In this document: positions 27,283 through 38,045 of the stretch, piece after piece
Numbering within the stretch: position 1 is the stretch's first letter
Layout of the letters: the number at the start of each line of letters is the position of its first letter
From: Planctomycetaceae bacterium
GTDB lineage: Bacteria > Planctomycetota > Planctomycetia > Planctomycetales > Planctomycetaceae
DNA: 39,614 bases
Assembly (NCBI GenBank): GCA_028284145.1
Contig: JANQSH010000172.1
Coordinates: forward strand, 1 to 39,614
Reading direction: 5' to 3'
Notes under the pieces: generated by a model
The model's database searches: none
Seen by the model: the letters and a program-made list of their open reading frames with translations, nothing else
Told to the model about the DNA's origin: nothing
Made by a program: the position numbers and the translations under genes

Positions 27283-28383
27283 TCAACCGTGACGTGTCGG
27301 GCTCAGGGCCGAAAGATCCACGGGAGCAGGTTTGCCATCCATCAGTTCAGCGATCAGAAAGGCTGTCGCGGGCGACATCTGCAAACCATTGCGAAAATGT
27401 CCCGCAGCCAGAAAGAGGTTTGACGTTTGAGGAATCAAACCCAGATAAGGCAAACCGTCTGGCGAACCAGGACGCAATCCCGCCCAGGTCCGTTCGACTT
27501 CGACATCAACCAGTGATGGTACGATTGACAATGCGAAGTTGATCAGATCGCGCACCCCTTCAGCTGTTGTACGGCGATCAAATCCCACCCATTCTTCCGT
27601 CGAACCAATGAGAATTCGACCGTCCGGCCGTGGCACGAGATACCGTGAACCAATCTGAATGACATGCCGAAAGCTGGGACGATGCATATTAAGCAACACA
27701 ATTTGTCCACGGACTGGCTCTATTTCGGGCTGGATATCGAACTCGTCAAGTAACCCGCGCGACCAGGCTCCGGCGGTGATGCAGAATTGATCGGCTGGTT
27801 GAATCCCCTGCCCTGTTCGAGCAGCGACAATTCTTTCCCCTTCTCGTTCCCAGCCGATGACCGGTGTTCCATGCAATAGTTGTACACCTTGTGATGCGCA
27901 AGCCGCCATGAGCGCTTGCAATTGTCTTGGATTGCGCACCTGAGCAAAACCTGGCAAATGATAGCCAGCGTCCAGTTTTGGTGAAATTCGTTGCTCGAAT
28001 TGCAGTAACTGCTGTCGGTCAAGTGTTTCGATTTCAACACCTTCCGCCCGCCAGAATGTGATCTCGCGTTGCAGGTCTGCCGCTTGTTCTGCAAAGCGAA
28101 CTTCGAGACCCCCGGAGTTACGGTAACCGTTGTCCACACCTGTCAGCTCGCGCAGTTGATCGCTGAATTTGGGCCATCTCTCGGCACTACAAGCCCGCAG
28201 CCAGTGTCCGGGATGCTGGTCCGGCTGGATTTTTCCCGGCGGCAACATTCCCGCCCCGGCCCACGACGCTTCGCGGCCGGGACGACCGGAATCGACAACT
28301 GTGACTTTCGCACCGCGTCCAGAAAGTTCATATGCAATTGTCAGGCCGATGACACCGCCACCGACCACGAGGACATCCGACAT
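27283..28383 (-). CDS. thiO: Glycine oxidase ThiO-like FAD enzyme
   Basis: The product is 366 aa. VLVVGGGVIGLTIAYEL (4-20) is the FAD-binding fold of the D-amino-acid oxidase family. GREASWAGAGMLPPG is characteristic of ThiO. YLVPRPDGRILIGSTEE and the C-terminal LFLAAGHFRNGLQMSPAT carry the substrate arginine and flavin contacts. ThiO oxidises glycine to the imine used for thiazole synthesis. No other thi genes are nearby, so a role in another amine oxidation is possible. No ribosome-binding site is obvious. Confidence 0.85.
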   Translation of the reverse strand: MSDVLVVGGGVIGLTIAYELSGRGAKVTVVDSGRPGREASWAGAGMLPPGKIQPDQHPGHWLRACSAERWPKFSDQLRELTGVDNGYRNSGGLEVRFAEQAADLQREITFWRAEGVEIETLDRQQLLQFEQRISPKLDAGYHLPGFAQVRNPRQLQALMAACASQGVQLLHGTPVIGWEREGERIVAARTGQGIQPADQFCITAGAWSRGLLDEFDIQPEIEPVRGQIVLLNMHRPSFRHVIQIGSRYLVPRPDGRILIGSTEEWVGFDRRTTAEGVRDLINFALSIVPSLVDVEVERTWAGLRPGSPDGLPYLGLIPQTSNLFLAAGHFRNGLQMSPATAFLIAELMDGKPAPVDLSALSPTRHG

Positions 28384-28510
28384 TGAAATCGTGCCATTAG
28401 ATTTTGGGAGTTCTTTTGTCTCATCATAGAGAAATCGAACCAGCTTCGCCGCGCTGACATTACGCCTTGTTGCTGATAAACGGGAATTCGCGTCAGTTTT
28501 GTGTGCGCAT

Positions 28511-28552
28511 AAAAAAACTTTGATGCCCGTTCAATCCGAGCGAACATCAAAG
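28511..28552 (-). terminator. Rho-independent terminator of the PSCyt1 gene
   Basis: On the minus strand CTTTGATG-x-GAACGGG... is read as a hairpin with CATCAAAG closing the stem (8 bp plus an inner GTTCG/CGAAC) followed by seven T. It stands 28 bp after the stop of the cytochrome gene. Confidence 0.85.
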
Positions 28553-28579
28553 TGATGGCCGTGAGAGATTCAGGAAGGT

Positions 28580-30469
28580 CTAGCGAGACCTCAGTCCCTG
28601 AGCGAAAGCACGGGCGACCGCTTTGTAATCGGCCTGGTAGACGGCCTTCATCGCCGCTTCGATGCTGTCACCCTGTTGCAGGCGTTCGACGAATTTCTGG
28701 AACCGGTCGGCTCCTCCCTGTTTGATGAGGAACTCAACTAAAGTCAGGCCTACCGGCCGAGTTTGCGAAGCAGAGAATTGCCCCTTCGCGAACAGGTTTT
28801 CCGGTTTGGAGAGTCCGCGCACAAGCCTGAAGGCATCACTTCGCATGCTCTTTATGGTTTCATCTGCAGAATTCGCTTTCGCCACCATGTACAGACCCAG
28901 ACCTTGTGTAACCCAATCTGGCAGGTCTCCTCCTCCCCGCTGCAGGTAAGCCGAAGCGAGTTGTTCAATCAGTGACATTCTCAGATTCAATTGACCATCA
29001 AGCGTCACGTCGCCAACATCCTGCAACACGATGTAGGCATCCTGGTAGTCGGATTTGACATTTGCATCGCCGACAACGGAGGGCGGCACGCGGCGTTTCT
29101 CAACTGAGATGTTGAATTCCTCGAAGCCGAAGCGATCTTTGAAGACGATAACCGCCAGCCGGCCTTTCCACATCTGGGATGACTTATCGTTAAATGTCTT
29201 GCGCAGCTCCTGAGCAAATTCGTCGGCCCAGTTGTCAATCTGCCTCAGGCGGGTGGCCGGGACATCGCCGTAAACGTAAAAATCTTTGCTCTTCACCCAA
29301 CGAGGTTCACTGTTCTGATAAACGCGATCCCACAAGTCATCCGTCCGTTTTTCCCGCAGTTCAAAGAACTCCTCATCGGTCAGCCTGGCAAGCTCTTCCG
29401 CCTTGACCTGCTCTTCGTCGGGGACCAGCTGCGACAATGGGATTTTCGCATCATCGCCGTCATATTTGGCTCCTTCCAGAATCCATGTTCGCAAATCGTT
29501 GTAGTTCTGACGCGTAATGCGGACCTGGCGGTCGTTGGGCATTCGTGGGTTTTCCAAACCTCCTACGAGTCGGAACAGGCGGCTCCCTTCCAGATTGCCA
29601 CCAATCACCACGCGACCGCTTTTTCCGCCGCGCATGATGTTCTCGAAGGTTTCCATATTGAAGCCGCCACGAGGATTACGGCCGCGATGACACCGTACGC
29701 ACAGGTTGTTGAACCAGGGAGCAATATCTTCTGTGAAGGAAACTTTTTCGTTACCGGTGGCTGTGGCGATCTGGATGTTATTCTCCCGAGCCGACTCGCC
29801 AATGTTGACCGTTTCTCGCACGCCATCGTATTTCGCGCCCTGATTGATCCAGGTGGCAATTGTCTGGATATCTTTGAAGGCAACCGGAGTTCCCGATTTC
29901 GGCATCCGTTTGCTTGCATCTGTGGTGGTCATAATGCGAATTAACGGACTGACATTCGCGTTGCCAGTCACCCACAGTTTTCCACTTGGGCCACCTTTTT
30001 TGATATTTGCAAAAGTATTCAATCTCAATCCCCCCCTGGGGCGATTTGCACCGTGACAACTCAGACAGCGGGATTTCAGAATCGGTGCGACATCCTTCTC
30101 AAAACTGATTTTGTCCTGCGGCTGGTTTTTCATCGCGGCAGCATTCAAACGAAGAATTGCCTGCCGGAGTTGTTTGTACCGCAATCGGAGTCCGTTCACT
30201 TTCGGATTGGTCGATGGAAAGTCCGCCTCTTCTACCAGTTTGTTGAATTTCGTTTCGGACTCCTCAATAAATTCAACAGCTTCATCATATTTTTTGGTCC
30301 GGATCATCCCGTTTACACGATTCAGTTCGATTGCGATTTGATTCAATTCCTGCAGTTGCTTGATGGTCGGGGCTGCGACGGAGGATGCGGGGACCAAACA
30401 GCAGGTGGTCGCCAGAAGAACGCCTGCCAGGATATTGCGCATTGAGAAGTTCATCTTGAGAATGTGCAT
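28580..30469 (-). CDS. Secreted protein with two planctomycete cytochrome c (PSCyt1) domains and a peptidase-like C-terminus
   Basis: The product is 629 aa. ATG 30469 has AGAGG 5 bases upstream. A signal peptide is clear (MRNILAGVLLATTCCLVPASSVA). Heme sites are CLSCH (135-139) and CVRCH (257-261), each followed by the family pattern RPRGGLRL or NPRGGFNM, and later by AxWINQGAKYDG or LRTWILEGAKYDG. The C-terminal 200 residues look like a MA-clan peptidase (LPDWVTQGLGLYMVAKA corresponds to the family's lP-x-W-x-x-EGxA), but the HExxH helix reads MSLIEQLASA, so the metal site is lost. Such proteins are typical of planctomycetes. The domain combination suggests a sensor or binding role. Confidence 0.85.
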   Translation of the reverse strand: MHILKMNFSMRNILAGVLLATTCCLVPASSVAAPTIKQLQELNQIAIELNRVNGMIRTKKYDEAVEFIEESETKFNKLVEEADFPSTNPKVNGLRLRYKQLRQAILRLNAAAMKNQPQDKISFEKDVAPILKSRCLSCHGANRPRGGLRLNTFANIKKGGPSGKLWVTGNANVSPLIRIMTTTDASKRMPKSGTPVAFKDIQTIATWINQGAKYDGVRETVNIGESARENNIQIATATGNEKVSFTEDIAPWFNNLCVRCHRGRNPRGGFNMETFENIMRGGKSGRVVIGGNLEGSRLFRLVGGLENPRMPNDRQVRITRQNYNDLRTWILEGAKYDGDDAKIPLSQLVPDEEQVKAEELARLTDEEFFELREKRTDDLWDRVYQNSEPRWVKSKDFYVYGDVPATRLRQIDNWADEFAQELRKTFNDKSSQMWKGRLAVIVFKDRFGFEEFNISVEKRRVPPSVVGDANVKSDYQDAYIVLQDVGDVTLDGQLNLRMSLIEQLASAYLQRGGGDLPDWVTQGLGLYMVAKANSADETIKSMRSDAFRLVRGLSKPENLFAKGQFSASQTRPVGLTLVEFLIKQGGADRFQKFVERLQQGDSIEAAMKAVYQADYKAVARAFAQGLRSR

Positions 30470-30692
30470 GGGAACCTCTTGTGTGGTCGTGTCAGAGCCT
30501 TAACGGAAACCGGTGGTTTTTTTGCCGGGTGAGTAATTCGGGAAAGGTTCATTTGCGCAGATGTGTTCTCGTGGAGAATCGAGTACCATGGAGTTGACAC
30601 AAATTGAAGTCTGCAATCACTATACCGAATTAACCACGCAGCTGTCGAAACTGTTCGTGACATTTTCAATTTCACTGCGAAATTGAGGCAAT

Positions 30693-31598
30693 ATGACCTC
30701 CGAATTGTCGGAAAAACAAGAGATGTTGACCCGACTGCTGGACTGTCTGCAGCCGGTAGTTGTCGCATTTTCCGGCGGCGTCGACAGTGCGGTCGTAGCG
30801 AAAGCCGCTGCGTTGGCCTGTGGCGAGAATAGTTTAGCGGTCACGGCCGACAGCCCCAGCCTGGCGGAGCGGGAACGCGAAATCGCCGAACGATCGGCCC
30901 GGGAAATTGGGATTGCTCACCACTGGATTTCAACGGCAGAATTCGAGAACGACCGGTATCGGGCTAACCCTTCAAACCGCTGCTACTACTGCAAAACGGA
31001 ACTATACAATCACGTTAAACGGTTGTTACCGGAACTCTCCGCCCGTTTTGTCAATGTCGAACAACCACCCACAATTGTGAATGGAGCCAACTGGGATGAT
31101 CGGGGGGATCACAGGCCGGGCATGGCCGCTGCGGACGAGAAATCGGTTCGCAGTCCACTATTGGAATTGGAGATCAACAAAGAAGAGGTTCGTGACCTGG
31201 CACGAGCATGGAGTTTGAGTGTCTGGGACAAGCCGGCGATGCCTTGTCTATCCAGCCGAATTGCCTATGGACTGGAAGTGACGCCTGAGCGCGTTCGCTG
31301 TGTTGATCTGGCTGAGCAGTTTCTGCGGGATCAGTTTGATCTTTCTGTCCTGCGCGTGCGTTATGAAGAGAATGATCTGGCTCGGATCGAAGTTCCGTTG
31401 GAAGATCTGCCCAGAATCACCTCTGCCACAGCCGCGATGTTGATTCAGACCCGACTGAAGGAAATTGGTTTTCGATACGCGACAGTCGATCTGCAGGGTT
31501 TTCGATCCGGCAGCATGAATGCTGTCATCGCACCGGAAGAACTGCAGATCCATTTGCCGGTTTCCAGGTCGAATCGGCAGCCAACAAGTCTGCAATGA
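30693..31598 (+). CDS. larE: LarE-like ATP-dependent sulfur transferase
   Basis: The product is 301 aa; ATG 30693 has GAGG close upstream. SGGVDS (27-32) is the PP-loop. CYYCKTELY (97-105), GANWDD and DHRPGMAA, and PAMPCLSSRI with Cys185 match LarE, where that cysteine gives its sulfur in making the nickel-pincer cofactor of lactate racemase. Whether the protein uses the sacrificial Cys or a [4Fe-4S] cluster cannot be told. No larB, larC or larA is in the window. It stands 50 bp before the ABC transporter operon. Confidence 0.9.
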   Translation: MTSELSEKQEMLTRLLDCLQPVVVAFSGGVDSAVVAKAAALACGENSLAVTADSPSLAEREREIAERSAREIGIAHHWISTAEFENDRYRANPSNRCYYCKTELYNHVKRLLPELSARFVNVEQPPTIVNGANWDDRGDHRPGMAAADEKSVRSPLLELEINKEEVRDLARAWSLSVWDKPAMPCLSSRIAYGLEVTPERVRCVDLAEQFLRDQFDLSVLRVRYEENDLARIEVPLEDLPRITSATAAMLIQTRLKEIGFRYATVDLQGFRSGSMNAVIAPEELQIHLPVSRSNRQPTSLQ

Positions 31599-31648
31599 AG
31601 TAACGACACGAAGTACTGACAACACGACCTCATACGAAATGCCAACCG

Positions 31649-32401
31649 ATGTCGAACAGTGCTGAATCGGCGACCTTCGGATCTGGACCCCATGAATGGA
31701 CAACCGTTTTCGAGGCTCGGAATGTCACTCGGGTGTTCGAGATGGGAGAGGTTTCCGTACAGGCGTTGCGGGGTGTCGATGTGCAGTTATTCGAAGGGGA
31801 GTTTGTCGTTCTGCTGGGACCCTCCGGCAGTGGGAAGTCGACATTGCTCAACATTCTCGGTGGTTTGGATGTCCCAACGTCCGGGGAGGTCTGGTATCGC
31901 GGCAAAGAAATAACACGATTCGACGATGCCGCGTTGACGCGGTACCGGCGGGAGAACGTCGGCTTTGTTTTTCAGTTTTATAATCTGATTCCCAGCCTCA
32001 CCGCGGCGGAAAATGTGGCGTTGATTACCGAAATCGCCTATGACCCGATGGATCCCCGGGAAGCACTGGACATGGTCGATCTGGCTGATCGCGCGGATCA
32101 CTTCCCTGCACAGATGTCGGGTGGAGAGCAGCAGCGTGTCGCGGTCGCGCGTGCCGTAGCCAAGCGGCCCGACGTGCTGTTGTGTGACGAGCCAACCGGA
32201 GCGCTTGATGTCGGAACAGGAACTGTGGTGCTGGATGTCATCGCACGGATCAATCGAGAACTCAGTACGACGACAGCGGTGATTACGCACAACGCCGTCA
32301 TCTCACAAATGGCCGATCGCATTCTGTCGCTTTCTGACGGTCACGTTGTTGGGGTTGAAATGAATGATGCAAAATGCCCCGCTCTGGAATTGAAATGGTG
32401 A
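31649..32401 (+). CDS. ABC transporter ATP-binding protein (LolD/MacB type)
   Basis: The product is 250 aa. Walker [10 protein letters not shown] (57-65), Q-loop region [14 protein letters not shown], signature [14 protein letters not shown] and Walker [13 protein letters not shown] are complete. The insert [12 protein letters not shown] is typical for the LolD/MacB group. Its 3' end overlaps the permease start. With the FtsX-type permease and the HlyD-type adaptor it would form a MacAB-like tripartite exporter or a lipoprotein/lipid mover. The first 20 residues are an extra, poorly conserved tail. Confidence 0.93.
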   Translation: MSNSAESATFGSGPHEWTTVFEARNVTRVFEMGEVSVQALRGVDVQLFEGEFVVLLGPSGSGKSTLLNILGGLDVPTSGEVWYRGKEITRFDDAALTRYRRENVGFVFQFYNLIPSLTAAENVALITEIAYDPMDPREALDMVDLADRADHFPAQMSGGEQQRVAVARAVAKRPDVLLCDEPTGALDVGTGTVVLDVIARINRELSTTTAVITHNAVISQMADRILSLSDGHVVGVEMNDAKCPALELKW

Positions 32402-34770
32402 AGCCGATGCGACAACTGGATCGAAAAGTTGTTCGCGATCTTATGGCTGCCAAAGGACAGGCGATAGCCATCGGACTGGTGATTGCCTGTGGCGTGGCGA
32501 CCTTTGTGATGTCACTGAGTACGTTGGAATCGCTGAAAATCTCCCGACAATTGTATTTCGATCGTTACCAGTTTGCTGACGTCTTTGCTCATTTGAAGCG
32601 TGCTCCCAGCGTTCAGATGAATCGAATTCGGGAAATTCCCGGTGTTGCCTTTGCTGAGCCGCGGATTGTCATGAATGTGACGCTCGATGTTCCGGGGTTG
32701 AATGAACCGGCAATTGGCATGCTGCAGTCGGTTCCCGACATTGGCCGCCCGGTGATGAACAAAATCCATCTGCGTGCCGGCAGGTATGTCGAGCCGCGAC
32801 GAAAAGGCGAGGTGATTGCCAGCGAAGCGTTTGCCGAGGCTCACGGCTTTCAACCAAACGACACGTTGCACGCGGTGATCAACGGCCGCCGTCAGGAGTT
32901 GACGATTGTGGGGATCGCACTGTCGCCGGAACACATTTTTCAGGTTCGCGCCGGCGATATATTGCCAGACCATAAGCGGTATGGCGTTTTCTGGATGGGG
33001 GAATCGGAACTGGCTGCCGCGTTCGATATGGAAGGTGCTTTCAACGATATCACGCTCAAATTGACGCGTGGAGCATCGGAACAGACCGTCATCCGACAAC
33101 TCGATGTCATCACCAAACCATATGGCGGTGTCGGTGCCTACGGGCGCGATGAACAACTTTCCGCACGTTATCTGGCGGATGAAATTCGCGGTTTGCGGGG
33201 AATGGGCATGATCGCTCCGGCGATCTTTCTGGGGGTTGCTGCTTTCCTGTTGAATATGGTTCTCACGCGCATCGTGGCGAATCAGCGGGAGCAAATCGCG
33301 GCATTGAAAGCGTTTGGTTACACTCCGCTGCAGATCGGCATTCACTATTTCAAACTGGTGGTCATCATCAGCCTGTTGGGGGTTTTGCTGGGGATTTTGA
33401 TTGGTGCCCGAATGGGGACCGCCCTGACACGCATGTATTCGGAGTTCTATCGCTTCCCTGTTTTTTACTTTCGATTCGACTGGGGCATTGCGGTGCTGGC
33501 GGTTGGCATCAGTCTGTGCGCCGCGATCGTTGGAACATGGCGCGCGGTTTACGCGGCTGTCATTCTTCCTCCAGCGGAAGCCATGAATCCTGAACCGCCC
33601 GCTGATTATCGTCCGACGATCATCGAACGAACAGGGCTGCAATTGCTGTTTTCGCAAACCTCCCGCATGATCCTCCGTCAACTCGAACGAAGACCGGGCA
33701 AGGCGTTGTTGTCGGTCGTCGGTATTTCCTTTGCCGTAGCGACGTTGATCCTCGGCAATTTCATGGTCGACGCCTTGGACTACCTCATCGAATTCCAGTT
33801 TTTCAAATCACAGCGGCACAACGTAATGGTGACGTTGATCGAGCCGACATCGGCTTCGGCCCGGTTTGAATTGGGCCAGTTGCCCGGCGTGATGCAGTCT
33901 GAGACGTTCCGGTCTGTCTCGACGAAAATGCACTTCGGTCATCGCAGTCATCGCGTGGGAATAATGGGTATTCCACGACAGCGCGAACTTTTTCGCCTGC
34001 TCGATGCGGATGGCCACCTGGTCAATCTGCCTGAACAGGGACTGCTGATTTCCGATAAGCTGGCAAAGATGCTGCATGTTCAGCCGGGCGATACACTGAC
34101 GGTGGAAGTGCTGGAAGGAAAGCGGCCAATACTTGAGATTCCGGTCGTCGCCACGATCACCGATTTCGCCGGTACCAATGTCTACATGTCTGCGGAATCA
34201 TTGAGCCGGTTCATGCAGGAAGGGTCGTTCATCAATGGGGCGTACATGACGGTTGATGGCAATCAACTTGACGAACTCTACACACAACTCAAAAACATGC
34301 CCGGCGTCGCTGGCGTTTCCGTCAAAGAGGCCACTTTGGTCAGTTTCAACGAGACGATTGCCGAGAATCAACTTCGTATGCAGATGTTTAATATCATCTT
34401 TGCCTGTGTGATTGCCTTTGGTGTCATATACAACACGGCACGAATTTCGTTTTCTGAGCGGAGCCGCGAGATGGCGACATTGCGCGTCATCGGATTTACC
34501 AGGCGGGAAGTGTCGATGATCCTGTTGGGCGAATTGGCCGTGATCACATTGGCGGCCATTCCGCTGGGCATGTTGATTGGTTACGGTTTTGCCGCACTGA
34601 CCGTTTCGGCATTCGAGTCGGAACTGTTCCGCATCCCTTTGGTGATCAGCCGGAACACACTCGGTTTCGCGACGTTGGTGACGATTCTCGCGTCACTGTT
34701 TTCCGGGCTGGTTGTGCAGCGGAGAGTTCATGACCTGGACCTGATCGCTGTATTAAAGAGTAGTGACTGA
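32374..34770 (+). CDS. ABC transporter permease with two FtsX domains
   Basis: The product is 798 aa; ATG 32374 or ATG 32395 (which overlaps the ATPase stop) may be used. It has an N-terminal helix ([20 protein letters not shown]), a large extracytoplasmic part, and three helices around 285-400 ([19 protein letters not shown] and [19 protein letters not shown]). It repeats the pattern: helix [18 protein letters not shown], a second soluble part, and three final helices with the FtsX motif [19 protein letters not shown]. This duplicated FtsX layout belongs to DevC/YknZ/LolCE-like exporters. It is the middle gene of the operon. Confidence 0.9.
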   Translation: MPRSGIEMVKPMRQLDRKVVRDLMAAKGQAIAIGLVIACGVATFVMSLSTLESLKISRQLYFDRYQFADVFAHLKRAPSVQMNRIREIPGVAFAEPRIVMNVTLDVPGLNEPAIGMLQSVPDIGRPVMNKIHLRAGRYVEPRRKGEVIASEAFAEAHGFQPNDTLHAVINGRRQELTIVGIALSPEHIFQVRAGDILPDHKRYGVFWMGESELAAAFDMEGAFNDITLKLTRGASEQTVIRQLDVITKPYGGVGAYGRDEQLSARYLADEIRGLRGMGMIAPAIFLGVAAFLLNMVLTRIVANQREQIAALKAFGYTPLQIGIHYFKLVVIISLLGVLLGILIGARMGTALTRMYSEFYRFPVFYFRFDWGIAVLAVGISLCAAIVGTWRAVYAAVILPPAEAMNPEPPADYRPTIIERTGLQLLFSQTSRMILRQLERRPGKALLSVVGISFAVATLILGNFMVDALDYLIEFQFFKSQRHNVMVTLIEPTSASARFELGQLPGVMQSETFRSVSTKMHFGHRSHRVGIMGIPRQRELFRLLDADGHLVNLPEQGLLISDKLAKMLHVQPGDTLTVEVLEGKRPILEIPVVATITDFAGTNVYMSAESLSRFMQEGSFINGAYMTVDGNQLDELYTQLKNMPGVAGVSVKEATLVSFNETIAENQLRMQMFNIIFACVIAFGVIYNTARISFSERSREMATLRVIGFTRREVSMILLGELAVITLAAIPLGMLIGYGFAALTVSAFESELFRIPLVISRNTLGFATLVTILASLFSGLVVQRRVHDLDLIAVLKSSD

Positions 34771-34784
34771 TTTCACGATCGAAG

Positions 34785-36011
34785 ATGAAGATGTCAAAAC
34801 AACAAACAGGAACATCTCGTTTTTTTCGCCGTCTGATCATGGTGCTGATCGTAGCAGCGATTGTCGTCGGGACAGTCTACGCACTGATGCCCAAACCACT
34901 CGTGGTGGAAGTGGAACTCGTTCAGCGTGGACCAATGGCGGTGACGGTGGACGAAGACGGCCAGACGCGCATACGTGAGCGCTATGTTGTTTCGGCGCCA
35001 TTGGCCGGTCGTCAAATGCGGATCGGTCTGGATGTGGGGGATCCCGTCAAAGTGGGTGGTACGGTCATTACTCGTATCGAGCCGACTGATCCCGATTTGC
35101 TGGACCCTCGTGCCCAGGCTCAGGCGCAGGCTCGTGTCAACGCGGCAAAGGCGCGGCTGGATCAGACGCAAACCGAAATGGAGAGTGCACTGGCATCCAG
35201 GCAGAATGCCGAATCGGTGTTGGCCCGGGCGAAACAGCTTTTTGAAGCGACGACCATCACACGGGATCAACTCGATCGTGCGGAACTCAGCTTTCGCAAG
35301 TCGAACGAAGATTATCGGTCCGCTCGATTTTCTGTTGAAATCGCCAGGTTTGAATTGCAGGTGGCCAAAGCCGCCCTGCTCCGCACGCAGCCGTCAGCGG
35401 ATCCTGCAAAGGAAGACTGGTACTTCGAAATCCGCGCACCGATCGATGGCCGGGTACTCAAACTATTGCAGCAAAGCGAAACGATCGTCACCCCTGGCGT
35501 GCCATTGGTGGAACTGGGCGATCCAGCGGATCTGGAAGTTGTGGTCGATGTCCTTTCAATGGATGCGGTTAAAATCCGACCGAACGCGCGGGTTTATCTG
35601 GAACATTGGGGCGGAGAAGCGCCTTTGGTTGGTCGCGTCCGGCTGGTCGAACCGTCAGGTTTCACCAAAGTCTCTGCCTTGGGGGTGGAGGAGCAGCGGG
35701 TCAATGTGATCATCGACTTCGAGAACGCGGATGATCATGCGACTTTGGGCGATGGATTTCGTGTCGAGGCGCGGATTGTCATCTGGGAGGAGGAGGATGT
35801 GCTGCGAATTCCGACCGGTGCGCTGTTTCGAGATGGCGAATCGTGGGCCGTTTTCAAGATCGCCCAAGGCAAAGCGAAATTACAGCCGGTGAAAATTGGG
35901 CAACAGAATGGACAGTTTTCGCAGATTCTTGATGGCCTTTTGGAAGAGGACCGCGTGATTCTGCATCCCAGTGATCAAGTGACCGATGACGTGGAAGTTG
36001 CGGCTCAGTGA
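34785..36011 (+). CDS. HlyD/MacA-type periplasmic adaptor protein
   Basis: The product is 408 aa, 14 bp after the permease stop. The N-terminal helix LIMVLIVAAIVVGTVYALM (18-36) anchors it. Then come a barrel-sandwich half (RYVVSAPLAGRQMRIGLDVG), a helical hairpin (residues ~105-205, ARVNAAKARLDQTQTEMESA), the second half (YFEIRAPIDGRVLKLLQQSE) and a beta-barrel part with VLRIPTGALFRDGESWAVF. The layout equals MacA/HlyD adaptors that link the inner-membrane ABC exporter with an outer component; no outer-membrane protein gene is in the window. Confidence 0.92.
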   Translation: MKMSKQQTGTSRFFRRLIMVLIVAAIVVGTVYALMPKPLVVEVELVQRGPMAVTVDEDGQTRIRERYVVSAPLAGRQMRIGLDVGDPVKVGGTVITRIEPTDPDLLDPRAQAQAQARVNAAKARLDQTQTEMESALASRQNAESVLARAKQLFEATTITRDQLDRAELSFRKSNEDYRSARFSVEIARFELQVAKAALLRTQPSADPAKEDWYFEIRAPIDGRVLKLLQQSETIVTPGVPLVELGDPADLEVVVDVLSMDAVKIRPNARVYLEHWGGEAPLVGRVRLVEPSGFTKVSALGVEEQRVNVIIDFENADDHATLGDGFRVEARIVIWEEEDVLRIPTGALFRDGESWAVFKIAQGKAKLQPVKIGQQNGQFSQILDGLLEEDRVILHPSDQVTDDVEVAAQ

Positions 36012-36428
36012 TGCGGCGTTCGGCGTTGGCGGCACTGGATAAGTATCGCGGGTGGCTCATCCGCCACAAATCTTTTCCTGGGGGCAGTTGAGGCACGATA
36101 GCGACACACAGTCCCGAAGCACGTCATACCAGAAAAGACAAGTCATACCCGCGAAGGCGGGGCTCCAGAATAGAGCGCATTACGCTCTCTTGTGGCGCGA
36201 TGTACGCCGTTTGGCCTGTAAATACAGACTCCCACGAGCGAGAAGTGTCACACGAAAAGGTAAACTGCTCTAAAGTGTGGATTCCCCCCGCATTGGATTT
36301 CACACCGAGTGGGAATGATGGAATATCGTTTCGACGATTGACAGCCGGATTCACATTCCGCTTGTACCCGACGGCACCTGGACAACAGGAAATTGCCCGG
36401 GGCACCCTGCGACCGACCAACAGCAGGG
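36012..36428. other. Convergent intergenic region with repeats
   Basis: About 420 bp between convergent genes. It holds a short CCCGC-GAAG-GCGGG hairpin (about 36148-36162) and copy 2 of the dispersed repeat (36171-36272). No gene is convincing. A hairpin ACCCTGC/GCAGGGT lies near the serine hydroxymethyltransferase stop (about 36409-36434) without a U-run. Confidence 0.5.
36171..36272 (+). repeat. Dispersed structured repeat, copy 2 (complete)
   Basis: About 102 bp bounded by TAGAGC and GCTCTA inverted ends. Inside: AGAGCG-CATTA-CGCTCT hairpin, then CTTGTGG which can pair with CCACGAG 45 bp later, then GTGTCACACGAAAAGG. Copy 3 matches it at about nine in ten positions. Confidence 0.85.
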
Positions 36429-37700
36429 TTAACTGCCCTGAATTCCCGGCACCGGGAAATTGCGGGCGAACTCGGCCACTTCGTTCTTCACTCTTTCAAT
36501 CACCGCATCGTCATCGACCGCGCCGAGGATTTCCAGAATCCAGCCACCCACCTTTTTCATCTCTTCGATTTTCATGCCTCGGCTGGTTAAGGCTGGTGTG
36601 CCAATGCGGATTCCACTCGGATCAAGCGGCTTCCGTTGGTCGTAGGGAATCATGTTTTTGTTGACGGTGATGCCCGCTTTGTCGAGCGCCTGCTCAGCGA
36701 TTTTGCCTGTCAGGTTGATCGCCGTGACATCAGCCAGCATCAAATGGTTGTCGGTCCCGCCGGAGGCCAATCGGATACCTCCTGCGACCAGCGTTTCAGC
36801 CAGGATCTGTGCGTTATCGATAATCTGTTGGGCGTAAACTTTGAATTCCGGCTGCAACGCCTCGTTGAAACAGACCGCTTTACCGGCAATAATGTGCATT
36901 AAAGGGCCACCCTGCATGCCGGGGAAGACAGTCCTGTCAACCGATTTCGCATGTTCGTCCTTGCAGAGAATCATGCCGGAACGCGGACCGCGCAGGGTTT
37001 TGTGGGTTGTTGACGTAACAAAGTCAGCCACTTCCACCGGGTTGTTGTGCAGTCCGGCAGCAACGAGACCGGCGTAATGAGCCATGTCAACCATCAACAA
37101 GGCCCCAACCTCTTTGGCAATGTTGGCGAATTGCGGGTGGTCAATTTCCCGCGGGTACGCGGAGGCACCAGCGACGATCATCTTCGGCTTGTGCTTTTTT
37201 GCGAGGCTGGCAACATGGTCAAAGTCGATACGGTGATCGTCTTCGCGAACGCCATAATGCACGACATTGAATAACTGCCCGGAGAAGTTCAGGTGCATGC
37301 CGTGGGTCAGATGACCACCGTGCGCCAGGTCCATCGCGAGAATGACGTCGCCCGGCTTGAGGCAACTGAGATAAGCCGCCATGTTCGCCTGCGAACCAGC
37401 ATGCGGCTGGACATTGGCATGATCCGCCCCAAACAATTCGCACACTCGTTTGCGGGCAAGATCCTCAACCATGTCGACGTATTCACAGCCGCCGTAATAC
37501 CGGCGACCTGGATATCCTTCCGCATATTTGTTGGTGAGAACCGTTCCTGCCGCTTCCTGCACGGCGGCGCTGGTATAATTCTCCGAAGCGATCAGTTCCA
37601 AGCCTTCGGTTTGCCGAACCATCTCCTGTTGAATCAGACCGGCAATCTCCGGGTCAGCCTGTTGCAGGATATTCAATTCCGATTGGACGGTTGAAGACAT
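36429..37700 (-). CDS. glyA: Serine hydroxymethyltransferase
   Basis: The product is 423 aa; ATG 37700 has GGAGGAG upstream. It converts serine and tetrahydrofolate to glycine and 5,10-methylene-THF with [13 protein letters not shown] (35-44), [16 protein letters not shown] (61-76), [14 protein letters not shown] and [16 protein letters not shown] with Lys234 as the PLP-binding lysine are all present. The length is normal and nothing is missing. Transcribed alone, divergent from the BRCT-MerR-TPR gene. Confidence 0.97.
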   Translation of the reverse strand: MSSTVQSELNILQQADPEIAGLIQQEMVRQTEGLELIASENYTSAAVQEAAGTVLTNKYAEGYPGRRYYGGCEYVDMVEDLARKRVCELFGADHANVQPHAGSQANMAAYLSCLKPGDVILAMDLAHGGHLTHGMHLNFSGQLFNVVHYGVREDDHRIDFDHVASLAKKHKPKMIVAGASAYPREIDHPQFANIAKEVGALLMVDMAHYAGLVAAGLHNNPVEVADFVTSTTHKTLRGPRSGMILCKDEHAKSVDRTVFPGMQGGPLMHIIAGKAVCFNEALQPEFKVYAQQIIDNAQILAETLVAGGIRLASGGTDNHLMLADVTAINLTGKIAEQALDKAGITVNKNMIPYDQRKPLDPSGIRIGTPALTSRGMKIEEMKKVGGWILEILGAVDDDAVIERVKNEVAEFARNFPVPGIQGS

Positions 37701-38045
37701 GGAACTCCTCCAGAGTTTCTCGGGCCTTGATGCTCGGTTATTTCAGTCAGAGAGAATAGTGGACCGTCCAGACCGAAAGTTGGTTTTGATGAAGTTGCAA
37801 GGAGCAACAACGGAGCGGGTTATGTCAATCCGGCTCCCAAAACGAAGCCTTAACAAGGTAATGGACAGATTGAGACGCTGTTGACCGGTAAATTCGGTCG
37901 GCTTCTGGTATTCTTATAGTCCTGCGGAGCCTGAATTGCTACCCACGCGATTCCGAAACGGGTATCCTTGAAACACACACGTTTTTCGCCCGTTTTGCCG
38001 GAACCAATGAGCGACCGTTGATCAACTCAGATTCGCTGATCCATC
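37701..38045. other. Divergent intergenic region
   Basis: 345 bp between glyA (minus) and the BRCT-MerR-TPR gene (plus). It must hold both promoters, but I cannot assign a confident -10/-35 pair. A TATTCTTATAGT stretch near 37909-37920 is the most AT-rich promoter-like sequence. No gene or strong repeat is visible. Confidence 0.4.

Noticed and set aside
32512..33681. 389-codon minus-strand frame inside the ABC permease
   Set aside because: It lies antisense to clear FtsX-type helices and has a His/Gln/Asn-rich composition typical of shadow frames.
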